Part shown: positions 44,860 to 54,376 of the stretch, piece after piece
Numbering within the stretch: the stretch's first letter is position 1
Layout: each line of letters opens with the position of its first letter
Source: Moritella dasanensis ArB 0140
GTDB lineage: Bacteria; Pseudomonadota; Gammaproteobacteria; Enterobacterales; Moritellaceae
Length of the DNA: 64,000 nucleotides
Assembly: GCF_000276805.1 (NCBI RefSeq)
Contig: NZ_AKXQ01000009.1
Coordinates: 1-64,000 of the forward strand
Direction of reading: 5' to 3'
Position numbers and translations under genes: made by a program
Notes under the pieces: model-generated
What the model was told of the DNA's origin: nothing
Seen by the model: the letters and a program-made list of their open reading frames with translations, nothing else
The model's database searches: none

Positions 44860-46047
44860 CTACTTCTGTGCAACTAATGAAAAGGTACGGTTGTCATTCT
44901 GACTGACAATTAAGTTCACCCCGAACTCTGCTGTGAACCTAGCCCGTCGTTGTACGTTTGTAATATATCTTTCACGATGCTTAGGGAGTTCACCGTAAAC
45001 AAAAAATGCGGCAATCGCATCATAAGCTGCTCGATATTTGTCTTTCGCTTTTGAAGTGTCCCAAAAGCCATACTGTTCTTGAAGCGTATAAGCCAAATCA
45101 CGACAATTAATATCTTCCCGAGCGCTTTGTTCAAAATAGCAAATGAGCATGGGAAACAATTGCTCTTGAGTTGGGGCTTTATCCAACGTCTTAAAGTGTT
45201 CTGCGAACCCCTTTAGATCGACAGCAATTGCTAAGGGGCTTGTCGAGACTTTTTCTTTTGGCTTATTTACGCTTACTGTCACTGGAGAGCCGAATACACC
45301 TAAGCTATGAGCAGCAACAAAAGACTCAAAATAAAAACGGGGATTATTATTCGTTTTATCTTTAGAGCGATGAGTACCAAATATATAGCTTTCTAGTTGA
45401 TTCACCTCCACCCCGCACTCTTTTGCCCATCGATTCATCCGTAGAACAAAATCGTTAAAAGCAACTCTGCGAGTGGCCGACCTCAATTTAACCTCAACGC
45501 CTTCTACTCGAGAAATATACTGTTTTGCCAATTGATCATTTCCCTCGTCAATCAACAATGCGCAGTATGCGAGTTTCGTCCACTTATCAAAAATAGGAGG
45601 GATAATAGCCAAGGTATCCGCAGCGGCAATGAAAAAAAACAGCTTGGTAAAATACGCATCGCCTAGTCCTTTTAACTTCCCCTCTCTTTCCATGTAGTTG
45701 TACGCTTGTGAAAATTTCTGTTGTTCTAATAACTGTTTAACAACGGATACGATACTTTCTAACCGTTCCGGAGTAACGTTAAGTAATTTGGTTAGGTTGT
45801 CACCGGTGACACCGCCCGTAGAAATGCCCCCCCAAATCATCGCAGCAAAAAAACCTTTATAGTAATTCTGATTTTCAAAATATACCGTAACTTGTTTCCG
45901 GCCAATGTAACCGTCTGTACACTCATCTAAGATTTCATCGATAACATCATAAGTGCGGTACTTAAAGTAAGAATTTGCAATTTTAAAGCTGGGCTGTTGA
46001 ATTTGTTGTATGTTTTCGATATTATTTTTTAAAAATGAAGGGGTCAT
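44860..46047 (-). CDS. Protein with possible OGG-type helix-hairpin-helix domain
   Basis: A 395-residue protein, last gene of a three-gene minus-strand set. The segment YMEREGKLKGLGDAYFTKLF, then IIPPIFDKWTKLAYCALL (about residues 118-165), resembles the helix-hairpin-helix of a defence-associated family annotated as 8-oxoguanine-glycosylase-fold proteins. An N-terminal block MIWGGISTGGVTGDNLTKLL precedes it. The C-terminal 120 residues are helical and unknown. The match is from pattern memory, so the glycosylase-fold idea is tentative. Enzyme residues were not confirmed. It follows the DUF559-like nuclease gene by 80 bp and is the last gene before the boundary repeat. Confidence 0.5.
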   Translation of the reverse strand: MTPSFLKNNIENIQQIQQPSFKIANSYFKYRTYDVIDEILDECTDGYIGRKQVTVYFENQNYYKGFFAAMIWGGISTGGVTGDNLTKLLNVTPERLESIVSVVKQLLEQQKFSQAYNYMEREGKLKGLGDAYFTKLFFFIAAADTLAIIPPIFDKWTKLAYCALLIDEGNDQLAKQYISRVEGVEVKLRSATRRVAFNDFVLRMNRWAKECGVEVNQLESYIFGTHRSKDKTNNNPRFYFESFVAAHSLGVFGSPVTVSVNKPKEKVSTSPLAIAVDLKGFAEHFKTLDKAPTQEQLFPMLICYFEQSAREDINCRDLAYTLQEQYGFWDTSKAKDKYRAAYDAIAAFFVYGELPKHRERYITNVQRRARFTAEFGVNLIVSQNDNRTFSLVAQK

Positions 46048-46129
46048 CTTGAACCTTGTTTAATCAATAAGTAATGGGTAGCAGCCGGCTAAATGCCGAA
46101 ATTGAGCAATGGTCTAAAGTCGCCTATCA

Positions 46130-46942
46130 TTATCGATTAAGCAACTGATTTAAAATGTTTTTCAAATATTCAAATACTTCATCGTTAGACTTTTGCCCCT
46201 TGAAGTTTTCGATCACTTTATATTTATTTCCAGTCGTATTTTTCCAGTCTGAAAGCTCTAGTGACAAAAACTCCGGAATATTTTCTGCGTAATCGGTTAC
46301 GAGAAGTTTGGGCTTTAAGCTCTTTGTGACGATCAAGCATAATGTTAAACCATTAAAGTTAACCATAAATCCCACTTCTCCATTAGGAGGCGTTAATGGG
46401 GTTCCTATATGGTTGGTATCTACCATAATATCCAGTTGCTCAAGGTCTTCTTGTAAATGAGTTAAGAAATCAAATGCCCCTACTTCTTCTAGCTCTTCTC
46501 TTTTCTGTTTAGAATATTCGCCTTCTTTTCTTACTTTTATTTCTATCGTCCACTCTGATGTTGAGATGCTTCTTACCCTTTCTATCAGCTTATCGACTTG
46601 CTCATACACTGACTTCTTGATATCAATCCGGTAAAACTCACACCCAAGCTTGTCTTGGATATAGTTTTCGCGAATGATATCGTCTTCAATTTGAAAGTCA
46701 TGGTGCGCTTCATCAATTTCAACTACTAAATTCAAATCGGGGAAGTACCCATCAACCAAGTACGGGCCAATCTTATATTGCGATAACAGCTTTACATCCC
46801 TCAATGAAAAATGAAGAGCATACATGACGATCGACTCCCATCTTTTGTGACTGGTTTTCGTATTCTGGTGAATGAATTTCTCTATTTCTGTTGCCATAAT
46901 GCTTTCGGTTAACCTTCTATACAAAGTAAGAATTAGACGCAT
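46130..46942 (-). CDS. DUF559/Vsr-like PD-(D/E)XK nuclease
   Basis: A 270-residue protein (start 46942, overlapping the previous stop by 10 bp, or internal ATG 46897). Residues about 57-120 form the nuclease: YKIGPYLVDGYFPDLNLVVE, then IDEAHHDF, and KLGCEFYRIDIKKSVYEQ. This is the pattern of DUF559/very-short-patch-repair-like endonucleases with catalytic D, E and H/D residues. The C-terminal half (LTPPNGEVGFMVNFNGLTLC, then YKVIENFKGQKSNDEVFEYL) is unknown and may recognise a partner. In this operon it is the likely effector nuclease. Confidence 0.7.
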   Translation of the reverse strand: MRLILTLYRRLTESIMATEIEKFIHQNTKTSHKRWESIVMYALHFSLRDVKLLSQYKIGPYLVDGYFPDLNLVVEIDEAHHDFQIEDDIIRENYIQDKLGCEFYRIDIKKSVYEQVDKLIERVRSISTSEWTIEIKVRKEGEYSKQKREELEEVGAFDFLTHLQEDLEQLDIMVDTNHIGTPLTPPNGEVGFMVNFNGLTLCLIVTKSLKPKLLVTDYAENIPEFLSLELSDWKNTTGNKYKVIENFKGQKSNDEVFEYLKNILNQLLNR

Positions 46943-47499
46943 GCTTCCGCAAACGTAAGTAATAAATTGCTTCCATCATCAGGGATGATAAGGCAATTCA
47001 TTGTCTTAATTTTAAAACGGTTTTCACCCAATTCCGTCACTCGTTGAAAATCATCAATACTTCCATTGCTATCGCGGTGTATCACGTAACCTAAAGACCA
47101 ATATTGATAATTGAGTAAGTGACCTTTCTCACTGGGTGCGAGAAAAATGTGGGCAACACGGTAGGTATTTACGATAGATTCTAACTCTGAGGGTGCCACG
47201 TTGATCATACCATTTCGGTGGTATATATCACTCAGTAATGGAATAAATTCAGCTGCGCTACACTCAGCAGCTTTTACATAACAATGCGTCGCGGGAACAT
47301 CAATGACTGGCTTCCACCACAACGTGGCTTGTTGGCGTTTTGAAGCCCAATTCATAACCTCAGGAACCGAATCTCGAATATCAATAACGACAAAGGCCGG
47401 ACTATTAGGGCTGATCGCACTTATTTGCCCTGGAGTACGAATAATCAACTCATCTGTTTCGTGTTGTTGACCTGGTGTATCGGTGATCCACAGTAGCAT
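46933..47499 (-). CDS. Unknown first gene of the OGG/DUF559 module
   Basis: A 188-residue protein that I do not recognise. It begins MLLWITDTPGQQHETDELII and contains mixed alpha-beta sequence (FVVIDIRDSVPEVMNWASKR, then LLNYQYWSLGYVIH, MNCLIIPDDGSNLLLTF). No membrane segment or catalytic motif was found. It overlaps the start of the DUF559-like nuclease gene, so the two are translated together and probably act together. A role as sensor or immunity partner is possible, but nothing in the sequence proves it. Confidence 0.55.
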   Translation of the reverse strand: MLLWITDTPGQQHETDELIIRTPGQISAISPNSPAFVVIDIRDSVPEVMNWASKRQQATLWWKPVIDVPATHCYVKAAECSAAEFIPLLSDIYHRNGMINVAPSELESIVNTYRVAHIFLAPSEKGHLLNYQYWSLGYVIHRDSNGSIDDFQRVTELGENRFKIKTMNCLIIPDDGSNLLLTFAEACV

Positions 47500-47636
47500 T
47501 TATACTCGCCCATATAATTTTAAGGTCTTTAGTGTAAATCGGCAATGCGTCATGAGATGTCGTTTTAGTTCAAGTCAAAGGTTGACGCAATGATATAGAT
47601 AATAGTGTCTACATTATCAATTAAGAGTGCAATGCA

Positions 47637-47789
47637 ATGAAAGAATATCTGATCACATACACACTGAACGGCCGCCGAACTAAATGTCGAGTATGGGCAT
47701 ATCATGTAAGTGATGCTTATAAACGAATTCGTGATGAAGAGCCGCCAAAAAGCCAAATTGGCTGGATTAAATCAGAACAACTTAAATAA
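47637..47789 (+). CDS. Small 50-residue protein
   Basis: This short frame, MKEYLITYTLNGRRTKCRVW then AYHVSDAYKRIRDEEPPKSQ and IGWIKSEQLK, is a compact beta-alpha pattern with natural-looking composition. It ends right before a bidirectional terminator shared with the WYL gene on the other strand. It runs opposite to the surrounding minus-strand genes. No family is known to me. It could be a small DNA mimic or antitoxin-like protein, which is speculation. Confidence 0.5.
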   Translation: MKEYLITYTLNGRRTKCRVWAYHVSDAYKRIRDEEPPKSQIGWIKSEQLK

Positions 47790-47807
47790 AGACTCCCACC
47801 TTCAATT

Positions 47808-47833
47808 CAAGGGCGTTATAAATAACGCCTTTA
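47808..47833. terminator. Bidirectional terminator
   Basis: GGCGTTAT, AA, ATAACGCC is a perfect 8-bp stem flanked by AAG and TTT. It lies between the convergent 50-residue gene and the WYL regulator gene, 19 bases after one stop and 5 bases after the other. Confidence 0.75.
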
Positions 47834-47837
47834 GTTG

Positions 47838-48830
47838 CTATCGATATTGACCTACCGCTTTTTCTAAACTTTCAGCGAGTTCATTTCTCAAAAAATCTGG
47901 GCTCATGACTTCACTAATGTCAGAAAGCGACATTAACCACCATTTCAATTCTTCGGTATGGTTTACTTTTGCTTTTACAATGAAGTGATAAGGATCCGGG
48001 TAGGTGACTTCTTGTTCTGGGTGTATTGGCGTTTCAAGCAGGTGGTAACCTTCGACATAAGACACTTTCAGTTCAAGTGTGATCTCACTGTCTTTAGGGA
48101 AACTCAGATTACCGCTTTCAATATAGGTCGATAAATCGAAATCTTGAACAGGATTTTGCGCGGAAGTCATTAACTCTACGTCTTGAATTCGATGCAATAC
48201 AAAGTGTCGATAATCACCACTTTCTTGTAATGTTGCAATGAGATAATAAACGGGACCACGAGTGACAAGGCCCAATGGGTTTATTTGATACTGCTTACTA
48301 TACCTTGGTGGGCGCGGACGATAATTAATCACTAGCGGCAGCTGATGGATCAATGCTTTTTCGACAACCTGCATCACATTGTCATCAATGAACGGCTTAC
48401 AAAGCTGGAAGCCTGGCGATAAATTAGCAATGCGCGACGGCCAATGATATAAAGGGTTTTCAGGTGCAACAGCAAATTTTTGTGTTGCTTGTAAGAAGAA
48501 ACCTTTCAGGTTGTCATGCACTTGCCTAGGCAATAAATAATGAGATTGCTCACTGAGCATATTAATTGCAAGTGCAGTGCTTGGGGTCATCTCCAACGAA
48601 GCATCGCTCACGCCTTGAATACGAAACCAACGATGTGGCCTTACAGTATCATCACAACTCAAAGGATGTTGGCAGCATAATATTTCAATGTCTCTTTGTA
48701 ACATCCGCATATTAATGTCAAAACCATCATTATTCAGCTTGTCGCTTAACTCTCGAGTGGTCGTATAGTGTGGATCTTGGGGAATATAACGGAGTATCGC
48801 CATATGGCGCAGTGTTCGGGTATCAGACAT
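47838..48830 (-). CDS. WYL-domain transcriptional regulator
   Basis: A 330-residue protein with an N-terminal winged-helix (RHMAILRYIPQDPHYTTTRE, then MRMLQRDIEILCCQHPL). A WYL domain follows from about residue 165 (ALIHQLPLVINYRPRP, then YQINPLGLVTRGPVYYLIAT and FVLHRIQDVELM), and a C-terminal extension. Proteins of this type (BrxR/CapW class) commonly repress defence operons and are relieved by infection signals. It lies upstream of the three-gene OGG/DUF559 set on the same strand, with only the small plus-strand gene between, so it is the probable regulator of that set. It has its own terminator. Confidence 0.85.
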   Translation of the reverse strand: MSDTRTLRHMAILRYIPQDPHYTTTRELSDKLNNDGFDINMRMLQRDIEILCCQHPLSCDDTVRPHRWFRIQGVSDASLEMTPSTALAINMLSEQSHYLLPRQVHDNLKGFFLQATQKFAVAPENPLYHWPSRIANLSPGFQLCKPFIDDNVMQVVEKALIHQLPLVINYRPRPPRYSKQYQINPLGLVTRGPVYYLIATLQESGDYRHFVLHRIQDVELMTSAQNPVQDFDLSTYIESGNLSFPKDSEITLELKVSYVEGYHLLETPIHPEQEVTYPDPYHFIVKAKVNHTEELKWWLMSLSDISEVMSPDFLRNELAESLEKAVGQYR

Positions 48831-49020
48831 AATTTCTTCAAGGTAAAAAGAAGACTTCTGGTAACTAAAGGCAAATGTCTTCCTACAAGGTTCATCAATG
48901 AATACATATTAATTGATTTAAAAAGAAATGTCCCATCCAAGATTGTTTTATTGAAACGACATTGGGTGTCGCTTTATTAGCGATAATACTTCGTTTGATA
49001 CTCACTAATAAAAAATAGTC

Positions 49021-49057
49021 AGGGATCACCTTTAGATATACTCTAAGGTCCCTTTTT
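49021..49057 (+). terminator. Terminator-like hairpin
   Basis: AGGGAT...TCCCT with an inner CTTTAGA/TCTAAGG pairing is followed by TTTTT. It lies 27 bases before the ankyrin-like gene. No supported plus-strand gene lies upstream of it in the last kilobase, so it may insulate that gene or act as an attenuator. Confidence 0.55.
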
Positions 49058-49083
49058 AAGAAACTGCTACATAAGGAATATAA

Positions 49084-50436
49084 ATGAAAGCTGAAGTCAT
49101 GAAAGATGATAGTCCATCATTATTTAATGAACTCATAAATGCGATTCAAACTAATAATGGCAAACTTGTTTCAGATTTAATTGCACGAGATGTAGACATT
49201 GAAGAGAATGATAATCAAGCATTATTACTGGCTTGTCAGTTAGGTCACGACCTCATAGTAGAACTTTTAATAGACGCAGATGTAGATATTCACCAAAACA
49301 GTAACGAAGCACTCTGGTTAGCTATAATAAATCACCATACTGCGATTACTGCCATCTTATTGGCTAACGATGCCGATATTTTAGATCGTAATGGGGATAT
49401 TTGGAAAGAAGCGACCAAAGCCAATACTTCACCCGAAGAATTAACCACGTTCGTGCAGCTTTGCATTAAAAGTGAATCTGACATAGATTACGAGACCCTA
49501 TTAGACAATTCCCTTAGCCAGGGAAACCTCCGATTGGCGGATACACTCGCAGCATCTCTTCCAAAAGAATCATGGCTCACTGCTACTCTAATAGCTCTAG
49601 ACCACGGCAATGGAACTATTGCTAAGCTGTTTTTAGACAGTGGCGTAGATTTCGATCAAGACAATGAAAAGAGCGCAGAAGCGTACTACATGGCTTGGTT
49701 TAAAGGCTGTAAGTCGCTCCTTCCTCAACTTTATGATAGTGGGGCAATAATATCAGGGGCGCTAGATGAATATATTTACGCTAGTTTTGTAAGTGTAAGC
49801 TCTCTCGATGCTGAATTTCTAACTGAACTACTTAAGCTTTCTAAATTTGAGATTGAAGTCTGTGAATCCATAGCTGATATAGCTATCTCTAATAAATTTA
49901 CCCGTTTGGCGATGGAAACGATAAAACACCTAGCTAACCACTCAATTTCACTTAGCTCTATTTTTTACAGTGCAATATTACGTGATGCAGAAGAACTATA
50001 CCCCTTATTAATGGAGCTAAAAGCAGATATTTCATTTACACCTAACGATTATGACTGGCTAAATGATTTTGTCGTTAGTGACTCAACCGATCGTGATTTA
50101 CTCAAATATCTGTTAGCCCACGTGGGACCTCATGGAATGCTGGAATATGACAATTTAATAGACAAGGCCATTAGCGACAAAGACTGGCCTTGGGTAAGAT
50201 TTCTGGTTTGTTTTGGAGAAAAGCCCTCTGTAACTTATGCTCTCGACATGACTGTAAGTGATCTAATTGAGACGGTAGAAAATGACAAAGCCTATCAATT
50301 TTCTGTCTTGCTTCAGGCAGCAGAACTAGCCGGTGGTTGGGCCGCTCGCAATGTCACCCAGATGTATATGGAAGGAGTAGGAGTTGAACAGAATAAAGAA
50401 CAAGCGGATCATTGGCGAAATGTTGGATGGGCTTGA
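49084..50436 (+). CDS. Ankyrin-repeat protein with C-terminal Sel1-like repeat
   Basis: A 450-residue soluble protein. The first 110 residues show three ankyrin-like units (NQALLLACQLGHDLIVELLI, then NEALWLAIINHHTAITAILL). The middle is weaker helical repeats. The end, GWAARNVTQMYMEGVGVEQN, is a Sel1-like (TPR-type) repeat. Such proteins bind other proteins. There is no catalytic domain, signal peptide or membrane helix. The start follows AAGGAA with 7-base spacing, and a strong terminator follows. Standing alone on the plus strand among defence modules, its partner is unknown. Confidence 0.75.
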   Translation: MKAEVMKDDSPSLFNELINAIQTNNGKLVSDLIARDVDIEENDNQALLLACQLGHDLIVELLIDADVDIHQNSNEALWLAIINHHTAITAILLANDADILDRNGDIWKEATKANTSPEELTTFVQLCIKSESDIDYETLLDNSLSQGNLRLADTLAASLPKESWLTATLIALDHGNGTIAKLFLDSGVDFDQDNEKSAEAYYMAWFKGCKSLLPQLYDSGAIISGALDEYIYASFVSVSSLDAEFLTELLKLSKFEIEVCESIADIAISNKFTRLAMETIKHLANHSISLSSIFYSAILRDAEELYPLLMELKADISFTPNDYDWLNDFVVSDSTDRDLLKYLLAHVGPHGMLEYDNLIDKAISDKDWPWVRFLVCFGEKPSVTYALDMTVSDLIETVENDKAYQFSVLLQAAELAGGWAARNVTQMYMEGVGVEQNKEQADHWRNVGWA

Positions 50437-50496
50437 CCCCACAACTTGATCACCGCAGCTCTATACCTCACTCTCTTTCAGATAAGTTCTCGTATG

Positions 50497-50531
50497 GCTA
50501 ACTCGCATTAACAGGATGTGAGTTAGCTTTT
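50497..50531 (+). terminator. Rho-independent terminator after the ankyrin gene
   Basis: GCTAACTCGCAT, seven bases, ATGTGAGTTAGC is a 12-bp stem with one G-T pair, followed by TTTTG. It starts 60 bases after the stop. Confidence 0.8.
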
Positions 50532-50545
50532 GCTCTTACGGATTT

Positions 50546-50731
50546 CAGGGCGAAATCGGCTTAGAGCGAACAACCAAATCCTTTCTTGCGCCCTTAATGG
50601 CTGAGTGATTATTCTAAGGCACAATGGGGGTGTTTGTGCGTCAGCTATTTACTATCTAAAAAAGAGGGACATTGCGCCTTAGAGTGTTGTCGGTTGAGGC
50701 TAATTCGTGATTTTATTCATTACTTTTAATC
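50546..50731. repeat. Dispersed repeat, family 2, partial copy E
   Basis: Two related words, AGGGCGAAATCGGCTTAGAG (near 50548) and GGGACATTGCGCCTTAGAG (near 50666), are followed by TGTTG and TGATTTTATTCATTACTTTT. The last part matches 53990-54040. The rest of 50732-51066 is AT-rich with no gene seen. Confidence 0.5.
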
Positions 50732-51066
50732 ATATTTTCTTAACCTTTTTCACCCTACCTCTATACTCCGTATTTAGCTAAAAATACATTATGTCGAGTT
50801 TTACCAATGTTTTTTGAATATTGCGCGTTATGTACTGAATTTATCTTTCAAAGATAAGTAAATCAACTTGTTACATGCGTTACGTTTTAATAGTGAGGTC
50901 TCGTTGTTTTTGCATATGAGCATGCTCTTATTTCTGGGCTAATCTATGTAAAAGTTATTAAATGTATTTAAAATCAGTATAATAAGGTTATTTTTATAAA
51001 ATGAATATTTTCATGTACGCAGTTGCACGATTAAAATGTTAGTTTATTTATCAACATAGGTGTTTC

Positions 51067-51609
51067 ATGGTTAAAAGTGATTTCAAGTTTATAACTGACT
51101 TAGTAACGAAGTTCTTCAATCAAGCACATATCATCCGGCGAATGAATCTGATTCACAGCAATGATATAACAGGTTGGGAAATTTGGCTTCAAGTTGAATT
51201 TGCTATGTTTATTGAGGATCAAATTGAAGTTGATCAATGGTTGAGATAATTTCAGTATTCTATGGATAAACGCTCATCAAAGAATAAACAGTATATGGCA
51301 ATTGACTTCCTTATCCGTAAGAAGCGAGCTAAGTTGAATCAATATATTGCGTTGGAAATCAAGCAAAATAAAAGTGCAGCATCGTGCATCCGAGGCATGA
51401 TGGAAGACGTTTGTAAAATTAGCTTAGTTAGGGGAGCTGAAGATGATATTCGTAGCATGTGGTCTTTGGGGATTCATCATGCCCTGTCAGAAACAGAGCT
51501 CAAGAATGCAGTTATAGATTATGCGGATGACTATAATGTCGATTTAGCGCCAAATTGTATTATGACGAAAGAGATAAAAGACACCAGATTCGCATTTACC
51601 ATTTTCTAA
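51067..51609 (+). pseudogene. PD-(D/E)XK-like nuclease gene split by one in-frame stop
   Basis: One continuous reading frame of 180 codons is interrupted by a single TAA at 51247-51249. The first part ends EFAMFIEDQIEVDQWLR and the second starts FQYSMDKRSSKNKQYMAIDF. The C-terminal part contains MAIDFLIRKK and then YIALEIKQN, a D...ExK pattern of PD-(D/E)XK nucleases. Reading through the stop gives one smooth protein, which argues for a recent nonsense mutation rather than two genes. After the stop at 51609, CTAACAAGTCATTTAAAAG resembles an eroded attC start. It is followed by a second nuclease-like gene. Confidence 0.55.
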
Positions 51610-51718
51610 ACTAACAAGTCATTTAAAAGAAATAAAAACAGCGGACGATCTAGCGATGCTGGTATTTTAGCACACAATTTTTAGATTCTTAATGAGGCAT
51701 TATATTTTAAGGTTAGTT

Positions 51719-52288
51719 ATGATAAATAATATTAGAAATGCATTTAACCGAACATACTTACGCTACGTTCACATTCTAAATAAATATTATCCGGCTCATA
51801 AATCAACAGGGTTCACTGAGCGTAACTTAACAAATAATTTCGTAGCCGCAATGGAAAATGAAATTGGTGAAAATTGTATATCATGGTTTGAAGCCCCTAT
51901 TAGTTTAGAGAATAAAGCACATATTGATGCTGTAATATTTACTGATAACACAACGATTCTTATTGAAGCAAAGCGTTTTACTTCACCGGAATCAAAAGTC
52001 AATAGTGTCAAATCTGATATTGAAAGAATGCACCTTAGTAGTTCGATTGAGTTATTAGAAAAGGGGCTGATTGATAAAGTTGAACCGAGAAAGCGCTATT
52101 CCATAGTCTTGGCTGATGTTTGGACTGAAAATAATGGAAAAAAAGAGCTTTTTGAAAACTGGCCAAAATGTTTATCCGATGAGGAATTTGCTTATTCAGA
52201 TAAAATAAGTTTTGGTGGTTTGCACTCTCAAGAATTTTGGAAACATAACTACAAACTATTAATCGCAGTGAACGAAATTCAAATATAA
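51719..52288 (+). CDS. Stand-alone PD-(D/E)XK-type nuclease-like protein
   Basis: A protein of about 189 residues (an upstream ATG at 51692 would add nine residues). I choose 51719 because AAGG lies seven bases ahead. The core is AHIDAVIFTDNTTILIEAKR (about residues 72-92), the D-x(n)-ExK motif of restriction-type nucleases, with an N-terminal helix bearing an E (TERNLTNNFVAAMENEIGEN). The family is unknown to me. It follows the broken nuclease gene and precedes a family-2 repeat. It could be a restriction enzyme lacking a methylase, or a DNA-repair-like nuclease. Confidence 0.6.
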   Translation: MINNIRNAFNRTYLRYVHILNKYYPAHKSTGFTERNLTNNFVAAMENEIGENCISWFEAPISLENKAHIDAVIFTDNTTILIEAKRFTSPESKVNSVKSDIERMHLSSSIELLEKGLIDKVEPRKRYSIVLADVWTENNGKKELFENWPKCLSDEEFAYSDKISFGGLHSQEFWKHNYKLLIAVNEIQI

Positions 52289-52290
52289 TG

Positions 52291-52405
52291 GGGGCGTAAG
52301 CGCCTTAGTGTCCAGTTAAAAGATGGAAAAAATTTATGTTCATAATCGAGTGTAGTAAGCGGTTTCGATGTGAAAAACTACACCAATTCCTCACATGAGC
52401 CGTTA
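52291..52405. repeat. Dispersed repeat, family 2, copy D
   Basis: It starts with a small hairpin (GGCG-TAAG-CGCC) in GGGGGCGTAAGCGCCTTAG. CAGTTAAAAGATGGAAAA, GTGAAAAACTACACC and CTCACATGAG follow in the same order as in the copy at 53790-54040. Confidence 0.6.
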
Positions 52406-52546
52406 AGGTACTATATAAGCCCTCCGACTTGGGTTTCACGGTTGAGACATGGAAGTCGAAATAGAATATCTCTCTATCTTGGAGTAGAGGAAAGTAATAT
52501 TTTCATCTACAATATCAGTAACTTAATAAATATTAAAGAGAAATAA

Positions 52547-53533
52547 ATGTTTGCATCATCAGAGAAGGAATACTACCAATTAATGGAGCAGGTGAAAGCA
52601 AAAGGTGGTACGTGCTTAACTGATCTTCACGACAGAGAGAAGAATCGAGAATTAGATATTAAATATGGTGTCGAGACTCGTGGATATGATGAAACTAGGT
52701 GGTTCAGAGTTGATAGCAACACAATGGCACGCTTTAATATCAACTCAGGAAAAAATGCCGATTATAATTCTTATTTAGTAACAGAACATAAAGCCGTTAA
52801 TTTTTTGCATGAAGACCCGCTGGTGAAATTGAAGTACGGAAATGTCATAAAGTATAGCGATAGAGGTTTTGGATTTATAAAAGATACAGCTTCATCAGAC
52901 ATCTTGAAGAATGAGTATTTCTTTCATATATCTGTTGTTAATAAGTTAGGTATTGAATCTGAATTAATTAACCTCACTTCTGATTCAAATATAAGCTTTT
53001 GGTTTATTGTTGAGAAAACAGAAAAAGGCATGGCGGTTAGTCAAGCATGGACAGATGCTAATTCAATACCGGTCGAATATTTAGTGGAGCTTGCAGAGCA
53101 GATGGCTGTTAAGCAACCTCTTCAAAGTAGCAAAAGTCCGACATTAAATAAGTTACTGGAAAATTCTAAAACTAATCAAGAAATAAAACCTAATAAAATA
53201 GTTACTTCACAAACCTTCAATATCTTTGATAACCCACGCTTTTCTGATCTACGGTTGAAATTAGATTATCGTGTTACAAACGAACAAATTAAAGAAATTA
53301 AGCAATATGTACGAATTTATAAAACAGAGCGTTACTCTAAACATCATGAAGTGAATACATATATCACTAAAAATCAGGTCTGGGGCCAATTTTCAAACAT
53401 TCGTTCTATGAATGATCATGGTAATAGTAAAACTGTTCCTGGTATTTTGCCTAAATTCTACAGTATTGTATGTGAAATACTTTCAATTAGTGGTGATAAC
53501 GGTGCTCCGTTGTTGAAATCAGAAGCTTACTAA
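52547..53533 (+). CDS. Protein with internal cold-shock-like domain
   Basis: A 328-residue protein. Residues about 98-160 have a cold-shock/S1-type nucleic-acid-binding motif (KYGNVIKYSDRGFGFIKD, then EYFFHISVV). The N-terminal 90 residues and the C-terminal half (RLKLDYRVTNEQIKEIKQYV, then WGQFSNIRSMNDHGNSKTVP) are unknown to me. There is no signal or membrane segment. The start follows AAAGAGAAA. It stands alone between two family-2 repeats, so it behaves as a one-gene cargo unit. RNA or single-strand DNA binding is plausible. A catalytic role was not seen. Confidence 0.6.
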   Translation: MFASSEKEYYQLMEQVKAKGGTCLTDLHDREKNRELDIKYGVETRGYDETRWFRVDSNTMARFNINSGKNADYNSYLVTEHKAVNFLHEDPLVKLKYGNVIKYSDRGFGFIKDTASSDILKNEYFFHISVVNKLGIESELINLTSDSNISFWFIVEKTEKGMAVSQAWTDANSIPVEYLVELAEQMAVKQPLQSSKSPTLNKLLENSKTNQEIKPNKIVTSQTFNIFDNPRFSDLRLKLDYRVTNEQIKEIKQYVRIYKTERYSKHHEVNTYITKNQVWGQFSNIRSMNDHGNSKTVPGILPKFYSIVCEILSISGDNGAPLLKSEAY

Positions 53534-53789
53534 TGTAATGAACTGTAGTGAAATGGTTAATCAGCACTCCTAGTCGGAATATTTTTTGATCTTGGGATCA
53601 AATCGTCCATACACGGCCTATTGAACTTAATACGCATATTTTCCGTTATCTCACCTAGATTATTTTCACCATATTGGAGAAAGTTGAATTGGACAATAAT
53701 TAGCCAGAAAGGCATATTTGTATGCGCTCTCAATAACATGACTGCGTTACCAGCAACCTATATATGTAGTAACTCAAACTTGTTTACTT

Positions 53790-54040
53790 TTAACATCCAA
53801 TTAAAAGATTGAAAACCATTTACGCATTACGGGCACTCATCATTGGGTGCTTGAGTGGTTGTGATATGAAAAACTACTCCTATACCTCACATGAGCAAAT
53901 ATATAGTGAATCGATATGAACATATTGTGAGTGATCACAGTGAGTGAGTAGCGACTGTGAGTAGCGACTCTAAGTTGATTTGGGGCACATACCGCCTTAG
54001 AGTGTTGAATCTAATGTGTTATTTTATTCATTACTTTTCT
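53790..54040. repeat. Dispersed repeat, family 2, copy C (longest)
   Basis: In order: CATCCAATTAAAAGATTGAAAA, TTGTGATATGAAAAACTACTCC, ACCTCACATGAGCAAATA, CATATTGTGAGTGA, TTTGGGGCACATACCGCCTTAG, AGTGTTG and TTTTATTCATTACTTTT. This copy joins the words seen separately in copies A, B, D and E, so it is close to full length (about 250 bp). The rest of 53534-54376 is free of a supported gene. Confidence 0.7.
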
Positions 54041-54376
54041 ATCCCAAAATCAATTATTCTCTTACGTGATTTACCTGTTGTATATACAGGTATAATGAAA
54101 ATAGTACCAATTTCCTTTGTTTACTTCTCATTTTTCATAGTCAAAAGTCTTAATTTCACCGCAATAATGACTCTATCGTTCTGATTTAATTGGATTTATA
54201 CTTTTGTCATGCGTTCATGATAGGTCTCTATAGATCCAAGTCTTAGTTTCACGCAAGTACCAGGTTAGATCTATAACTCAGTTGTGCTACTTATCCTATT
54301 GATTTTAAATTGTTATTAGGAGTATTATAATTGCCTAACGTCTTATTTCACATTAAATATATATATAGGAATACCT

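Noticed and set aside
53557-53739. 60-codon minus-strand frame
   Set aside because: No family pattern, no ribosome site and no conserved partner. Likely chance in AT-rich sequence.
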